From contig JAGOME010000044.1 in NCBI GenBank assembly GCA_017993715.1, positions 1 through 37,716 on the forward strand: a DNA stretch of 37,716 bases, in the 5' to 3' direction. The stretch comes from Phycicoccus sp. (GTDB lineage Bacteria; Actinomycetota; Actinomycetes; Actinomycetales; Dermatophilaceae). A model generated the notes under the pieces. The model ran no database searches. It saw only the letters and a list, made by a program, of their open reading frames with translations, and was not told the origin of the DNA. Below, one piece after another: positions 19,961-28,499 of this stretch. The translations under genes and the position numbers were made by a program. Position 1 is the stretch's first letter, and the number at the start of each line of letters is the position of its first letter.

Positions 19961-21085
19961 ATGGCTTTCCCCGACATCGTTCCCGTGCTCACCGATGGTG
20001 TCATCGTGCTTCGTGCGCACACCCCCGCCGACCTCGACGCGATCACCCTGCAATCCAGCGATCCGCAGTCTCAGGCCTGGACGACCGTCCCCCGCAACTA
20101 CGCCTTCTCCGATGCGCAGGCGTTCCTGGACCTGATCGAGCAGGCCTGGGACACCAGCGACGGCCATCGCTACTGGGCCATCGACTGGCGCGATGACCAA
20201 GGCGCCACCCGGTTCGCCGGCACGATCGACCTTCGGACCGACGGGCACGGCGCTGCGGAAGTGGGTTTCGGTCTGCACCCGCAGGCCCGGGGTCGTGGCC
20301 TCATGGCCCGGGCCGTGCGCCTCCTCGCGCAGTACTGGTTCGACGACGGCGGCATTCGGCTGCGCTGGCAGGCGAGCGCCGGCAACTTCGCGTCGTGGCG
20401 GGTTGCCTGGGCGTGTGGGTTCACGTTCCACGCCGTGCTGCCCGACTGGCTGCCGGCCCCCGAGGGTGGCCTGGAGGACGCTTGGGTCGCCTCGCTGGCC
20501 CGCGACGAGCCCCGGCAACCGCAAACCCCCTGGTTCGAGCCACCCGAGCGCGAGCTGCTCGGGATCCGGCTGCGGCCCTGGCGCGACAACGACCTGGCCC
20601 ATGTGGAGTCCCCTGACGTCCCCGCCCACTTCATGCCACCGCTGTCAGTCCTCAATCCGGTCACCTTTCCCCAGTGGCTCCTGGAGCGGCGACGCCGGAT
20701 GTCCGTGGGCCAGGCCATCGAATGGTGCATCGCGGCCTGTGACGACGACCGGGTCTTGGGCTCCGCCGTCCTGTTCGACCGAGACGGCGCCATCACCGGC
20801 GACACCGCCGAGCTCGGGTATCAGCTGCTCCCCAGCGCACGCGGCCAAGGCGTGACGCGCACGGCGGCGCGGATGGCCCTGGCCCACGCGTTCGCAGCCC
20901 CGTCAGCCGGGGGGCTCGGGTTGCGCCGAGTGACCGCCCAGACGTCAGCCGACAACGCCGCCAGCAATCGGGTCCTGGACAGCCTGGGCTTCACGGTCTG
21001 GGGAGTCGAACCAGCAGCCGATGTCCTGCCCGATGGACGGCACGCCGACGCGTTGCACTGGGCCTTGGATGCGCCGAGGCCCTAA
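19961..21085 (+). CDS. Tandem GNAT N-acetyltransferase (RimJ/RimL-like)
   Basis: 374 residues from ATG 19961 (MAFPDIVPVLTDGVIVLRAH), 34 nt below a TAGGTT -10 (19921-19926). Two GNAT domains are fused. The first (about 1-180) has the acetyl-CoA pyrophosphate loop LHPQARGRGLMARAVRLLAQ and ASAGNFASWRVAWACGF. The second (about 190-374) has LLPSARGQGVTRTAARMALA and SADNAASNRVLDSLGFTVWG. RimJ/RimL-like enzymes acetylate N-terminal amines or small amines; the substrate here is unknown. The open frame extends upstream over the secA promoter and is not used. Confidence 0.88.
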   Translation: MAFPDIVPVLTDGVIVLRAHTPADLDAITLQSSDPQSQAWTTVPRNYAFSDAQAFLDLIEQAWDTSDGHRYWAIDWRDDQGATRFAGTIDLRTDGHGAAEVGFGLHPQARGRGLMARAVRLLAQYWFDDGGIRLRWQASAGNFASWRVAWACGFTFHAVLPDWLPAPEGGLEDAWVASLARDEPRQPQTPWFEPPERELLGIRLRPWRDNDLAHVESPDVPAHFMPPLSVLNPVTFPQWLLERRRRMSVGQAIEWCIAACDDDRVLGSAVLFDRDGAITGDTAELGYQLLPSARGQGVTRTAARMALAHAFAAPSAGGLGLRRVTAQTSADNAASNRVLDSLGFTVWGVEPAADVLPDGRHADALHWALDAPRP

Positions 21086-21099
21086 CCGCCGGTCCCCCG

Positions 21100-22110
21100 T
21101 CAGCGACCCGGCAGCTCCACCTCGCCGCCCTGGACATAGTTCAGGACCACATCAACGTCGGCCAAGCCGGCGGTGTTCAAATCGTCCCTGAGAGACTTGG
21201 CGTCCGCGTGCGAGGTGGAGTCGGTCGGATCGCCGATCACGAGCAAGTGCAGCGCGCCCTGCCGGAAGGCCACGTCACCCAAGCGCCACCCATCGGCGAG
21301 CGCCCACTTCTGGGCCAGCGGCCTGACCTGGGCGACGATCAACTGTTCGTGAACAACGCGGTAGCTGCCGGCCGCGAGCGGGACGGCGACGACCAGAACC
21401 ATGCCGACAACGAGCGCGATGGTGGTCCCGCTCAGCTCGCCCATGGTGACGCCACTCTCGTGGGCGACCTTGCGCAGCCGGTAGCCCAGGAGAACCAGGG
21501 TGCCGGTGGCGATGATCGCCGTCACGTTAGTGGCAAAGAGCAGCAGCGCGCCCAGGGCCTCGTCCTGCGCTCCAGACTCCCAGGTGAGCCCCACGACGGC
21601 CAGGGGCGGCACGAGGCTGATGGCGATGGCCACGCCTGGCAGGGTGTCGGACACATCTGAACGCACCAGGGCGAACGATCCGACGCACCCGGTCGCCAGG
21701 GCTGCGATGAGGTCGATGAGGCGTGGCGCCACGCGGGCGGCGACCTGGCCGTTGGAGTCGCTGGTGATGGCCAGCGGACTGAGCATGCCGAACAGGTAAC
21801 CGATGGCGATCACGGCGGCGGCCCCACCGATCACCAGTGCCACATTGACCATGAGCTGGCGGCGGTCGGCGAGGACGAGCGCGAGGGCCGTGCCCAAAAT
21901 GGGCGTCATCAGCGGGGCGACGATCATCGCGCCGATCACCGTGGCGACCGAATCGGCGCTCACGCCGGCGCTCGCGATCACCCCGGCGAGGAGCAGCAAC
22001 ACCCAGAAGGCGCTCATCTTGCGGCCGGATTCCTTGCCCTGGGTGAGGAAGAGTCGATCAACCATGCGCTCAACGTCGCTGGGCGTCAGGCGCCCCAGAT
22101 GCAGGTTCAC
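21100..22110 (-). CDS. DUF389 family membrane protein
   Basis: 336 residues from GTG 22110 (VNLHLGRLTPSDVERMVDRLF). A short cytosolic N-terminus is followed by about six membrane helices, with hallmark stretches VIGAMIVAPLMTPILGTALAL and LVPPLAVVGLTWESG, then a soluble C-terminal domain (HEQLIVAQVRPLAQKWALADGW to VDVVLNYVQGG). This matches the DUF389 (TIGR00341-like) family, whose transport role is unproven. The start codon sits 7 nt after TACGCT, so the transcript is probably leaderless. It is convergent with the GNAT gene (14-nt gap). Confidence 0.88.
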   Translation of the reverse strand: MNLHLGRLTPSDVERMVDRLFLTQGKESGRKMSAFWVLLLLAGVIASAGVSADSVATVIGAMIVAPLMTPILGTALALVLADRRQLMVNVALVIGGAAAVIAIGYLFGMLSPLAITSDSNGQVAARVAPRLIDLIAALATGCVGSFALVRSDVSDTLPGVAIAISLVPPLAVVGLTWESGAQDEALGALLLFATNVTAIIATGTLVLLGYRLRKVAHESGVTMGELSGTTIALVVGMVLVVAVPLAAGSYRVVHEQLIVAQVRPLAQKWALADGWRLGDVAFRQGALHLLVIGDPTDSTSHADAKSLRDDLNTAGLADVDVVLNYVQGGEVELPGR

Positions 22111-22117
22111 GCTGCGC

Positions 22118-22123
22118 AGCGTA
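22118..22123 (-). promoter_or_regulatory. -10 box TACGCT, leaderless DUF389 gene
   Basis: TACGCT fits TANNNT and ends exactly 7 nt before the GTG at 22110. No Shine-Dalgarno is present. Confidence 0.5.
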
Positions 22124-22143
22124 TCGGCGAACGTGGCCGCGAT

Positions 22144-23322
22144 TCAGGCCAAGACGAAGGCCTCAAGAAGCCTCAGCTCGGCATCTAGCTCGGCCCGGTC
22201 GTCGGCTCCCCCTCGGCCGGACTCCCAGGTCACCTGGCGCACCTGCAGGCTGCCGGCCCGCCGATCCGTCTTGAGGTCGACCCGCCCGACTAACTGGTCT
22301 CCGAGGAGGAACGGCAGCACGTAGTAGCCGTGGACCCGGCGGTCTGCGGGGAGGTAGATCTCGAGGCGGTAATCGAAACCGAAGAGGGCCCGGCCGCGGT
22401 CGCGAGTCCACACCAGGGAGTCGAAAGGTGAGAGCAACGCCCGGGCCACGCTGGTGCGCGGCCGGCGCGCCTCCCGGTGCAGGTAGGCCGGTCGGTTCCA
22501 GCCCGTCACGGCGGCCGGGATCAGCACGCCATCGGCAACGAGGGACTGGATTGCAGGCTCACACTGCGCCTTGCCGATCCGAAAGTAGTCGCGCAGGCAC
22601 GGCTCGGTCGCGATGCCATGCGCCCGGGCCGCCATCTCGACCAACGCCCGGAATGCCGTCGCGTCGTCGGGGCGAACGGTCGGGTCCAACGCGGGTCGGT
22701 CGGCCGGGGGAAAGACCCGGCCGAGCGCGGCATACCGGCGCTCGAACTGCGCGGTGCGCCCCGCTGAGGTGATTGCGCCGGCCCAGAACAACTGCTCGAG
22801 GGCGTTCTTGACCAGCGACCAGTTCCAGCCCCAGTTGTCCCGCGCGCGGGGGACATCGTGGGTCAGGGCCGCCTCGACGGCGCGCGAGGTCATCGGACCT
22901 CGCCGCAGCACCTCTTGGAGCACCGCCTCGACCAGCGCCGGACGCTCACGCGCGACCCGCTGCATACCGCCCCAGGCATCCTGCTCGGCCCGGCGCATCC
23001 GGAAGGACAGCAACGGCCACGTCGCTGGAGCGATCAGACTGGCCTCGTGGGCCCAGTACTCCACGATCCGGCGCGGGGCCAGATCACGAGCCCGGTCGAG
23101 CAGGGTCGTGTCGTAGGGCCCCAACCGGCTGAAGAACGGCAGGTAATGGCTGCGGGCCACGACATTGACAGAGTCGATCTGCACCACACGCACGGTGTCG
23201 ATGACCTGCTGGAGATGGCGCGTGGTCACCTGGTCAGGACGTGGCTTGGCCAGGCCTTGGGCAGCCAGGGCCACTCTGCGCGCTGCACCGGGGGTCAGCC
23301 GGACAACGGCCGACCCGCTCAG
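22144..23322 (-). CDS. YcaQ-like winged-helix DNA glycosylase (HTH_42 family)
   Basis: About 392 residues if begun at the CTG at 23322, or 376 from the GTG at 23274. The family core is clear: [36 protein letters not shown], then [43 protein letters not shown] and [23 protein letters not shown]. coli YcaQ unhooks DNA interstrand crosslinks. The residues RLTPGAARR encoded before GTG 23274 continue directly into VALAAQGLA and look like the normal family N-terminus. This supports a start further upstream, yet no ATG/GTG/TTG exists there. A CTG overlapping the stop of the response-regulator gene (CTGA), with AGGA 6 nt upstream, is the best candidate. Confidence 0.78.
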   Translation of the reverse strand: MSGSAVVRLTPGAARRVALAAQGLAKPRPDQVTTRHLQQVIDTVRVVQIDSVNVVARSHYLPFFSRLGPYDTTLLDRARDLAPRRIVEYWAHEASLIAPATWPLLSFRMRRAEQDAWGGMQRVARERPALVEAVLQEVLRRGPMTSRAVEAALTHDVPRARDNWGWNWSLVKNALEQLFWAGAITSAGRTAQFERRYAALGRVFPPADRPALDPTVRPDDATAFRALVEMAARAHGIATEPCLRDYFRIGKAQCEPAIQSLVADGVLIPAAVTGWNRPAYLHREARRPRTSVARALLSPFDSLVWTRDRGRALFGFDYRLEIYLPADRRVHGYYVLPFLLGDQLVGRVDLKTDRRAGSLQVRQVTWESGRGGADDRAELDAELRLLEAFVLA

Positions 23323-23996
23323 GTGGGATCCTGGATCAGGTGTGAGCGGACGGCGAACATGGCCGCCTCGACCCGCGAGTGCATCTGCAGCTTGTCGAGG
23401 ATGTTCCGGACGTGGTTCTTGACGGTGTTCTCGGAGATGAACAACTCGCGTGCGATCTCCCGATTCTGTGCGCCGCGCGCGACGAACCGCAGGACCTCGA
23501 GCTCACGCTCGGTCAGTCGAGCGGCGGCCTCGGGCTGTCGGGGCCGTCCTCGGGACGAATCCCCGACGAACTCGGCGGCCATGCTCGGCGGGATCATCGC
23601 GTGACCGTTGTGGGCGGCGCGGACGGCGACCGCGACCTCATCGGCATTCAGGCTCTTGAGGAGATACCCCGAGGCGCCGGCCCGCAACGCCTCGAAGAGG
23701 TCGTCCTCGTCATCGGACATCGTGAGCATCAGCACCTTGACCGTGGGGACCTCGGCCAGCAGTTGCCGGCAGGTCTCGATGCCGTCCACACCGGGCATGC
23801 GCACATCCATGAGGATGATGTCGGGGGAGGTGGCCAAGGCGACCTTGACGGCCGCCGGTCCGCTGCTGGCCTCGCCGACGACGACGAGATCGGGCTGGGT
23901 CTCGACGACGGCGCAGAGCCCACGTCGGTAGAGGTCATGGTCGTCCACCACCATGACGCGGATCTGTTCCGGGGGTCCGGCCCATCCTCGTGTCAT
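23319..23996 (-). CDS. NarL/LuxR-family response regulator (orphan)
   Basis: 225 residues from ATG 23996 ([21 protein letters not shown]) with GGGAGGAG 7 nt upstream. The receiver domain (12-130) has VVDDHD, the phospho-acceptor Asp64 in ILMDVRMPG and the conserved Lys in [11 protein letters not shown]. The C-terminal LuxR HTH (about 160-212) reads [40 protein letters not shown]. No cognate histidine kinase is adjacent. A minus-strand TAAACT (24051-24046) may be its -10. It overlaps the YcaQ-like gene, implying cotranscription. Confidence 0.9.
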   Translation of the reverse strand: MTRGWAGPPEQIRVMVVDDHDLYRRGLCAVVETQPDLVVVGEASSGPAAVKVALATSPDIILMDVRMPGVDGIETCRQLLAEVPTVKVLMLTMSDDEDDLFEALRAGASGYLLKSLNADEVAVAVRAAHNGHAMIPPSMAAEFVGDSSRGRPRQPEAAARLTERELEVLRFVARGAQNREIARELFISENTVKNHVRNILDKLQMHSRVEAAMFAVRSHLIQDPT

Positions 23997-24097
23997 CGCC
24001 ACGCTCCTCCCGCGGAACCCGAGCCGGCGGCTCAAGCTTCTTTGGAGTTTAGGGGAAGGCCTGGACCCCAGACTGTGTGCTACCCGACACCATGGGG

Positions 24098-24133
24098 GGC
24101 CGTGGCCCCGGTCAATCCCCCGGGGCCACGGCC
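24098..24133 (-). terminator. Terminator after hpf
   Basis: Perfect 13-bp stem GGCCGTGGCCCCG / CGGGGCCACGGCC with a 10-nt loop, 16 nt past the hpf stop and upstream of the response-regulator promoter. Confidence 0.75.
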
Positions 24134-24149
24134 ACATGTCCCTAGGGAG

Positions 24150-24770
24150 TCACGAGGCCTCGGCGGCCGCGTCGTCCAGGTCCAAATGCAGCACGCCATA
24201 GCTCCACCCGTGGCGGCGATAGACCACGCTCGCCTTGTCGGTGTCGACGTCGTGGAAGAGGTAGAAGTCGTGACCCACGAGCTCCATCTCACGCAGCGCC
24301 TGGGAGAGGGTCATGGGTGCCGAGCGGTGGACCTTCTCGCGGACCTCGACCGGCGATCCGTCGAACTCACCGTCCGGCTCGGCCGGCTCGGGGGGCGCTG
24401 CCTGGTTGTCCGGGACGGCGATCCGGCCGGTGGCTGAGGCCACCGACTCCGGTGCGCGCCGACCTCGATGCACCTGGCGCTTGTCGTGAGCGCGGCGCAG
24501 TCGCTCCAGGAGCTTGTCCAAGGCCACGTCGAGGGCGGCGTACTTGTCGTCGCCGCACGCCTCAGCCCGGATCACCGGACCCTTGTCATGGCAGGTGATC
24601 TCGACACGCTCGCAGGCCTTGGCCTGCCGACGATTGGGCTCGTGGGCAATGACGACGTCGATTCGCCGGGCACGCGGAGCCAGTTGGCTGACTTTGCCCA
24701 ACTTGTCCTCGATGTGACCCCGAAAACGGTCGGACACGCTGCGGTGCCGTCCGGTGATGACAATGTCCAC
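24150..24770 (-). CDS. hpf: Ribosome hibernation promoting factor, long form
   Basis: 206 residues from GTG 24770 (VDIVITGRHRSVSDRFRGHI) with AGGAGG 8 nt upstream. The N-terminal S30AE domain (1-105) binds the 30S decoding region (VSQLAPRARRIDVVIAHEPN; DVALDKLLERLRRAHDKRQ). A linker rich in Pro/Glu leads to the C-terminal dimerisation domain (about 145-206: VHRSAPMTLSQALREMELVGHDFYLFHDVDT...VVYRRHGWSYGVLHLDL), which pairs two 30S subunits into 100S ribosomes. Together with comF and secA it keeps the standard actinobacterial order. A separate promoter lies in the 154-nt gap from comF. Confidence 0.95.
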   Translation of the reverse strand: MDIVITGRHRSVSDRFRGHIEDKLGKVSQLAPRARRIDVVIAHEPNRRQAKACERVEITCHDKGPVIRAEACGDDKYAALDVALDKLLERLRRAHDKRQVHRGRRAPESVASATGRIAVPDNQAAPPEPAEPDGEFDGSPVEVREKVHRSAPMTLSQALREMELVGHDFYLFHDVDTDKASVVYRRHGWSYGVLHLDLDDAAAEAS

Positions 24771-24865
24771 GATGTAGGCCTCCTGGCTTTTGTGGTGTGC
24801 GAAACGTGCCGGCGGAGGGCAGGTCAGCCGCGGCACCACCACCTCACGGGGGGCTCCATAACCCG

Positions 24866-24894
24866 ACGCTAGTCCGGCGGTGGTGACCGAGCAA
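24866..24894 (-). promoter_or_regulatory. hpf promoter
   Basis: Minus strand: TTGCTC (24894-24889), 17-bp spacer, TAGCGT (24871-24866). The predicted start is near 24859, with a leader of about 89 nt ending in AGGAGG. Confidence 0.55.
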
Positions 24895-24897
24895 GCC

Positions 24898-24911
24898 CCA
24901 CGCCGGCGTGG
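24898..24911 (-). terminator. Short palindrome after comF
   Basis: The palindrome CCACGCCGGCGTGG lies 13 nt past the comF stop. The stem is only 5 bp if a 4-nt loop is allowed, so it is at best a weak terminator; it also lies just upstream of the hpf promoter. Confidence 0.3.
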
Positions 24912-24924
24912 TCTCGCGAACGTC

Positions 24925-25668
24925 TTAGATTTCCGAATGCCGCACAGGGCGACCCGTGCGCGCGGTGGCCGCAACGACCGCAGCGACCAGGTCCAGGTCG
25001 GGGCCGGCACCGGCCTGGAGGGCTCGCATCGACTCCACGAGCGTGGCGCCGGAGGTGACAATGTCGTCGACGACCACGATGAGACGGTGGGCGAGGAGGG
25101 GGCGAGCGCGCGCCGCCAACCCCCAGGCACCGACCAGGTTGTCGGCTCGTTGGTGCTCGCTCAGGTGGGCCTGGTCACGCGTGCGTCGCCCCGCGACGAG
25201 GACCTCGGCGACACGCAGGTCGTCAGGCCCCAGCAGGCGCACCGCCGTGCGCGCCAGCTCGGCCATCGGCGCATCCCCGCGTTGCCGTCGAGCGCTGGCC
25301 CGCGTCGGGACCGGCACGAGAAGGACCTGCCGCGAGGGGAGGCCGTCCGCTCGAGCCGCCCGGATCGATGCGGCCACCGCGGCGGCAAGGAGCGCGCCCA
25401 GGACCGGCGCGAGATCGCGACGACCCTCGTCCTTGTAGGCAGTGATTAGGCGACGCGTCGTGTCATCGAGCCGGCCAGCGGCCCAGGTCGCCGGGAAGCC
25501 CACGGGACAGGGGTCGGGGTGGACCTGACTGGGGACCGGCCGGGCGCGGGCACGCCGCAGGTCCCCGGCGCAGAGCCGACACACCGGACCATCGCGGCCC
25601 CGGCAACCGGCGCACCGGACCGGGAGCGCCAGATCAATGGCAGCAGCGACGACCTCGGGGATGGGCAT
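24925..25668 (-). CDS. comF: ComF family phosphoribosyltransferase-like protein
   Basis: 247 residues from ATG 25668 (MPIPEVVAAAIDLALPVRCA) with GAGG 8 nt upstream. The N-terminal zinc ribbon has four cysteines (19, 22, 30, 33: CAGCRGRDGPVCRLC). The PRTase-type domain carries the PRPP loop LIVVVDDIVTSGATLVES, with VLLVPVPTRASARRQRGD earlier. Homologues of ComFC act in DNA uptake in naturally competent bacteria; the role in actinobacteria is unclear. The open frame continues upstream to 26109 but overlaps the glycosyltransferase gene and shows no family sequence, so it is not used. Confidence 0.88.
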   Translation of the reverse strand: MPIPEVVAAAIDLALPVRCAGCRGRDGPVCRLCAGDLRRARARPVPSQVHPDPCPVGFPATWAAGRLDDTTRRLITAYKDEGRRDLAPVLGALLAAAVAASIRAARADGLPSRQVLLVPVPTRASARRQRGDAPMAELARTAVRLLGPDDLRVAEVLVAGRRTRDQAHLSEHQRADNLVGAWGLAARARPLLAHRLIVVVDDIVTSGATLVESMRALQAGAGPDLDLVAAVVAATARTGRPVRHSEI

Positions 25669-25837
25669 GTCGCCAGCCTCGTCCGCCCGCAGCCATAGCG
25701 CGACAGAACTGGGTGATCTGTGGATATCGCCCAGCAGGGCCCAGGGCCTGTGGACGGCGCTGGGGTCCGCAAGTCCCTCGGCTCGGGCCCGCGTCGCTTT
25801 GGCGCCGTTCAGGCTGCGGCCGTCAGCCAGCAACAGT

Positions 25838-26647
25838 TCATCCGGGCGTGGCGCCGTCACGGTCACCACGATCGGGAGGACCGTCGGCCGCAGTAGCCCG
25901 CCACGTGGCGCTGGACGACGCATGCGCGAGGTAATAGGCCACCTCCGCGCCGACGTTGTCGCAGTCCTCGTACCAGGGCTCATGTCGGGCCACGAACCGA
26001 CCTGCCGTGCGTAGGGAAGGGACCAGGGTGTAGGGGGTGCCAGCCCGATGCAGGGCGAACGTTGTGTCGATGGGGACGCGATACACGTTGCGCTCGACCG
26101 CTCGCTCAATCAGGCTGCTCTCCCAGGCGATGACCTCGTCGCGGCGGCAATAGTGCTCGGGGAGGTCATCGATCCGCAGGCCGAATCCCACCTTGACGTA
26201 GCCGGGGTAGTCGTTGAGGAGCCTGAAGAACTCCCGCACGGCACCGTGGGACCCCTCACACGGCACGACATCCGGATCGGTGACGATATACGGGGCGCCA
26301 GGGGGGATCAGTTCCTGCACTTCCGGTAGCCACGGACTGGTGTGGCCGACGTTCCTCCCGAGCCGAACGACCCGATACGCCGTGCGCTCGAAGTAGGCCA
26401 GGAGCGGCGGATACGTGGAGTCGTTGTCGACGAAGATGATGTTGCGCAGCCCCTCGGCTTCAAGCCATGCCACCAGGCGCGTCATAGGCTCCAGTCGATC
26501 GCGGCAGATGACAATCACGGGAACGTCCGGCGAGTACGGCACCCGCTTCTCTCCCCGCAGCAGCCGTCGAGCCACCGTCTTTATCCGACGTTCAAGGCGT
26601 GCGCGGTCCAGTCGGCCGGCATGCCACCTGCGCGGGATCACTGTCAC
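25838..26647 (-). CDS. GT-A fold glycosyltransferase-like protein
   Basis: 269 residues from a leaderless GTG at 26647 (VTVIPRRWHAGRLDRARL). The family-2-like core is visible: DVPVIVICRDRLEPMTRLVAWLE (nucleotide-binding beta-alpha), NIIFVDNDSTYPPLLAYF, and the metal/nucleotide DxD site as DPD (124-126) in YIVTDPDVVPCEG. Then come GFGLRIDDLPEHY and ERNVYRVPIDTTFALH. No membrane helix is seen. It lies between lpqB and comF; M. tuberculosis also has an unassigned gene (Rv3243c) at this place, which I have not compared. The acceptor is unknown; an envelope polysaccharide or glycoconjugate is likely from the neighbours. The open frame to 27649 runs antisense-like through lpqB and is not used. Confidence 0.8.
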   Translation of the reverse strand: MTVIPRRWHAGRLDRARLERRIKTVARRLLRGEKRVPYSPDVPVIVICRDRLEPMTRLVAWLEAEGLRNIIFVDNDSTYPPLLAYFERTAYRVVRLGRNVGHTSPWLPEVQELIPPGAPYIVTDPDVVPCEGSHGAVREFFRLLNDYPGYVKVGFGLRIDDLPEHYCRRDEVIAWESSLIERAVERNVYRVPIDTTFALHRAGTPYTLVPSLRTAGRFVARHEPWYEDCDNVGAEVAYYLAHASSSATWRATAADGPPDRGDRDGATPG

Positions 26648-26654
26648 GCAGCCA

Positions 26655-26660
26655 AAACTA
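26655..26660 (-). promoter_or_regulatory. -10 box TAGTTT, leaderless glycosyltransferase gene
   Basis: TAGTTT fits TANNNT and ends 7 nt before GTG 26647. No Shine-Dalgarno precedes the start. Confidence 0.5.
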
Positions 26661-26702
26661 ACGTGGACACCGGCAGGCGGGGCGTCTCCCCCGGGGCCAT
26701 GC

Positions 26703-28499
26703 TCAGTTCGGGTGCGCCAAGAGGTCGGTGCCGGTGCTGCTGACAATCCACTGCGCCCCGATCCGCGTCTGGATCTCTCCCGTGGAGGTGACGACCACCA
26801 ACCCTCGCAGGCCGCCGGTGGTCGTGATGGACTCCCCCGTGGCGATCTCCGGCAGGGCGCTCTGGTCTCCTCCCAGGCCAAGCAGGAAGACTGACGTCGG
26901 CGACTCCTGCGTGAGCCGCCCGAGAGCGGCGAGTCGGGTGTCATCGACCCAGGTGACTCCGCGCAGGTCAACCAGCCCCGAACCCAGCCGGCGCGGGACG
27001 GCCAGGCCGGTGGGGGCGCCGACATCGCTGCGGACAATGCCCGCGACGTCGAGGCGTAGGTCCTCGTTGTCGGGAGTGTCGAGCTGAGAGAGGACGGCGA
27101 TCCGTTCACCGTCCGGACTGACGAGAGAGCGGAGCACTCGGCGGCCCACAAGCCAATCTGCCTCGATCCCGACAGCAGTCTGAGGCGATGACGAAGACAG
27201 GTTGGCCTTGGTCGCGATGGTGAACAGGGAGGCCTGCGGAGCGGCACTCCCCGGCGCGGCCAACGCCCCGATCCACAGGGTCCCGCGCACGTCGTACGAC
27301 GGCGCCCCCAATGCGGTGCCAAAGAACGGCACCTCCCGGCGGGCGTCGGCATACCACCGGGACAGCGTGGCGCGGTCCGCCGACACCGACGCGATCTCCC
27401 CCCCATCAGCGGAGAGCGCGAGGTCGACCTGATCGGCAGGAATGCGCGGCCGTCCACTAGCGACCGTGGCCGATGCCCCACCGGGGTCACTGCCGACGAG
27501 GGCGGCCTGGGTGTCGTAGACATACAGCCGATCGTCCCGACGCACCATGGGCGTCGGGAGCGTCGCCGGCGAAGGCAGGACAAATCCGACATCGCTCGGG
27601 GCTTGCACCGGTGATGGGCGCCCGACGAGCTCGACCGGGGCGCCAGCAATGGTGATCACGACCCCAGCGACCCTCGGGTCCTGAGTCAACGTGCCGACGA
27701 ACTGAGCCCAGAGGTTCTCCCGCGTCACCTCGTCCGTGGGCGCCCGCGTCTCCAAGTCGACCATCGCCACCCCGTCGAGGACAGTCACAGAGTTGGCCGT
27801 CAGCCTGGTGTCACTCGGGATCGCAGACGTCGCCACCCCCGCCAGATAGTCCGGTACCGGCGACAACTGAGCCCGCGCCAGCCGCGAGGCGAGGTGGTCG
27901 ATTGGGAGCCAGCGCACGTCGTTAATGAGGGCGCGCCGATCACGGGCCACATAGTGGACGCTGTACGGAGCGATGAGGGTCAATGCCGTGTTGGCCGGGA
28001 GCCAGCGACCAAAGTCCGTCGCGAGGCCGGAGACGCGCCACTCGTCATCGACCCGAGCCATAGAGAACTGCAGGGTGCGCTGGGTGCCCGCCGGCTGAGC
28101 CGTATACACGCCGTCGGCGGACACCGTGGCCGTCACCGTGCCGGACATGGTCACCTGGCCCTCCTCGGATGCGGTCACCGTCAGGGTCGAGTCCCCCGCG
28201 AAGAGCACGATCTCGCCATCGGGGACCCAGTCGCGGGCGGCTTCAGCGGTGAGGAACATCCGGGCGCTGTCGTAGTCGCCTTCGCTGGCTGAGCCGGCAC
28301 GCACGAAGCCACGAACCACGTCCTCGGGGGTTGCCCCCGGTTCAGGCCCCGGGAAGACGACTCGGACGCGGTTCTCCTGACCGGTGGTCGTGTCCAGCCC
28401 TTCGCGCACTTCGCTTTGGGTCTGCACCCCCGCGCAGGCCGTCAGGACTGCGACGAGGACCGCCAACCCCAGGGCCCGAACCTGCTGCAGCCTGCGCAT
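26703..28499 (-). CDS. lpqB: Lipoprotein LpqB (MtrAB accessory)
   Basis: 598 residues from ATG 28499. The N-terminus is a lipoprotein signal, MRRLQQVRALGLAVLVAVLTAC, with lipobox LTAC (Cys22). It is followed by the GerMN-like domain (SVTVLDGVAMVDLETRAPT; LWAQFVGTLTQDPRVAGVVI) and a C-terminal beta-propeller-like region (SPDGERIAVLSQLD; WVDDTRLAALGRLTQ). LpqB interacts with the sensor MtrB outside the membrane and tunes MtrAB signalling in cell division and envelope homeostasis. The ATG overlaps the mtrB stop (TAATG), so the two are translationally coupled. Confidence 0.95.
   Translation of the reverse strand: MRRLQQVRALGLAVLVAVLTACAGVQTQSEVREGLDTTTGQENRVRVVFPGPEPGATPEDVVRGFVRAGSASEGDYDSARMFLTAEAARDWVPDGEIVLFAGDSTLTVTASEEGQVTMSGTVTATVSADGVYTAQPAGTQRTLQFSMARVDDEWRVSGLATDFGRWLPANTALTLIAPYSVHYVARDRRALINDVRWLPIDHLASRLARAQLSPVPDYLAGVATSAIPSDTRLTANSVTVLDGVAMVDLETRAPTDEVTRENLWAQFVGTLTQDPRVAGVVITIAGAPVELVGRPSPVQAPSDVGFVLPSPATLPTPMVRRDDRLYVYDTQAALVGSDPGGASATVASGRPRIPADQVDLALSADGGEIASVSADRATLSRWYADARREVPFFGTALGAPSYDVRGTLWIGALAAPGSAAPQASLFTIATKANLSSSSPQTAVGIEADWLVGRRVLRSLVSPDGERIAVLSQLDTPDNEDLRLDVAGIVRSDVGAPTGLAVPRRLGSGLVDLRGVTWVDDTRLAALGRLTQESPTSVFLLGLGGDQSALPEIATGESITTTGGLRGLVVVTSTGEIQTRIGAQWIVSSTGTDLLAHPN

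Noticed and set aside
25715-25760. DnaA-box-like CTGTGGATA words upstream of comF
   Set aside because: Only one near match plus a weaker one, no AT-rich unwinding region and no dnaA/dnaN nearby; not an origin.
24925-26109. 394-residue comF frame
   Set aside because: The upstream extension overlaps the glycosyltransferase gene and is compositionally shadow-like; ATG 25668 has a good ribosome-binding site.
25838-27649. 603-residue frame containing the glycosyltransferase
   Set aside because: The N-terminal half overlaps lpqB and has no domain; the leaderless GTG at 26647 explains the gene.
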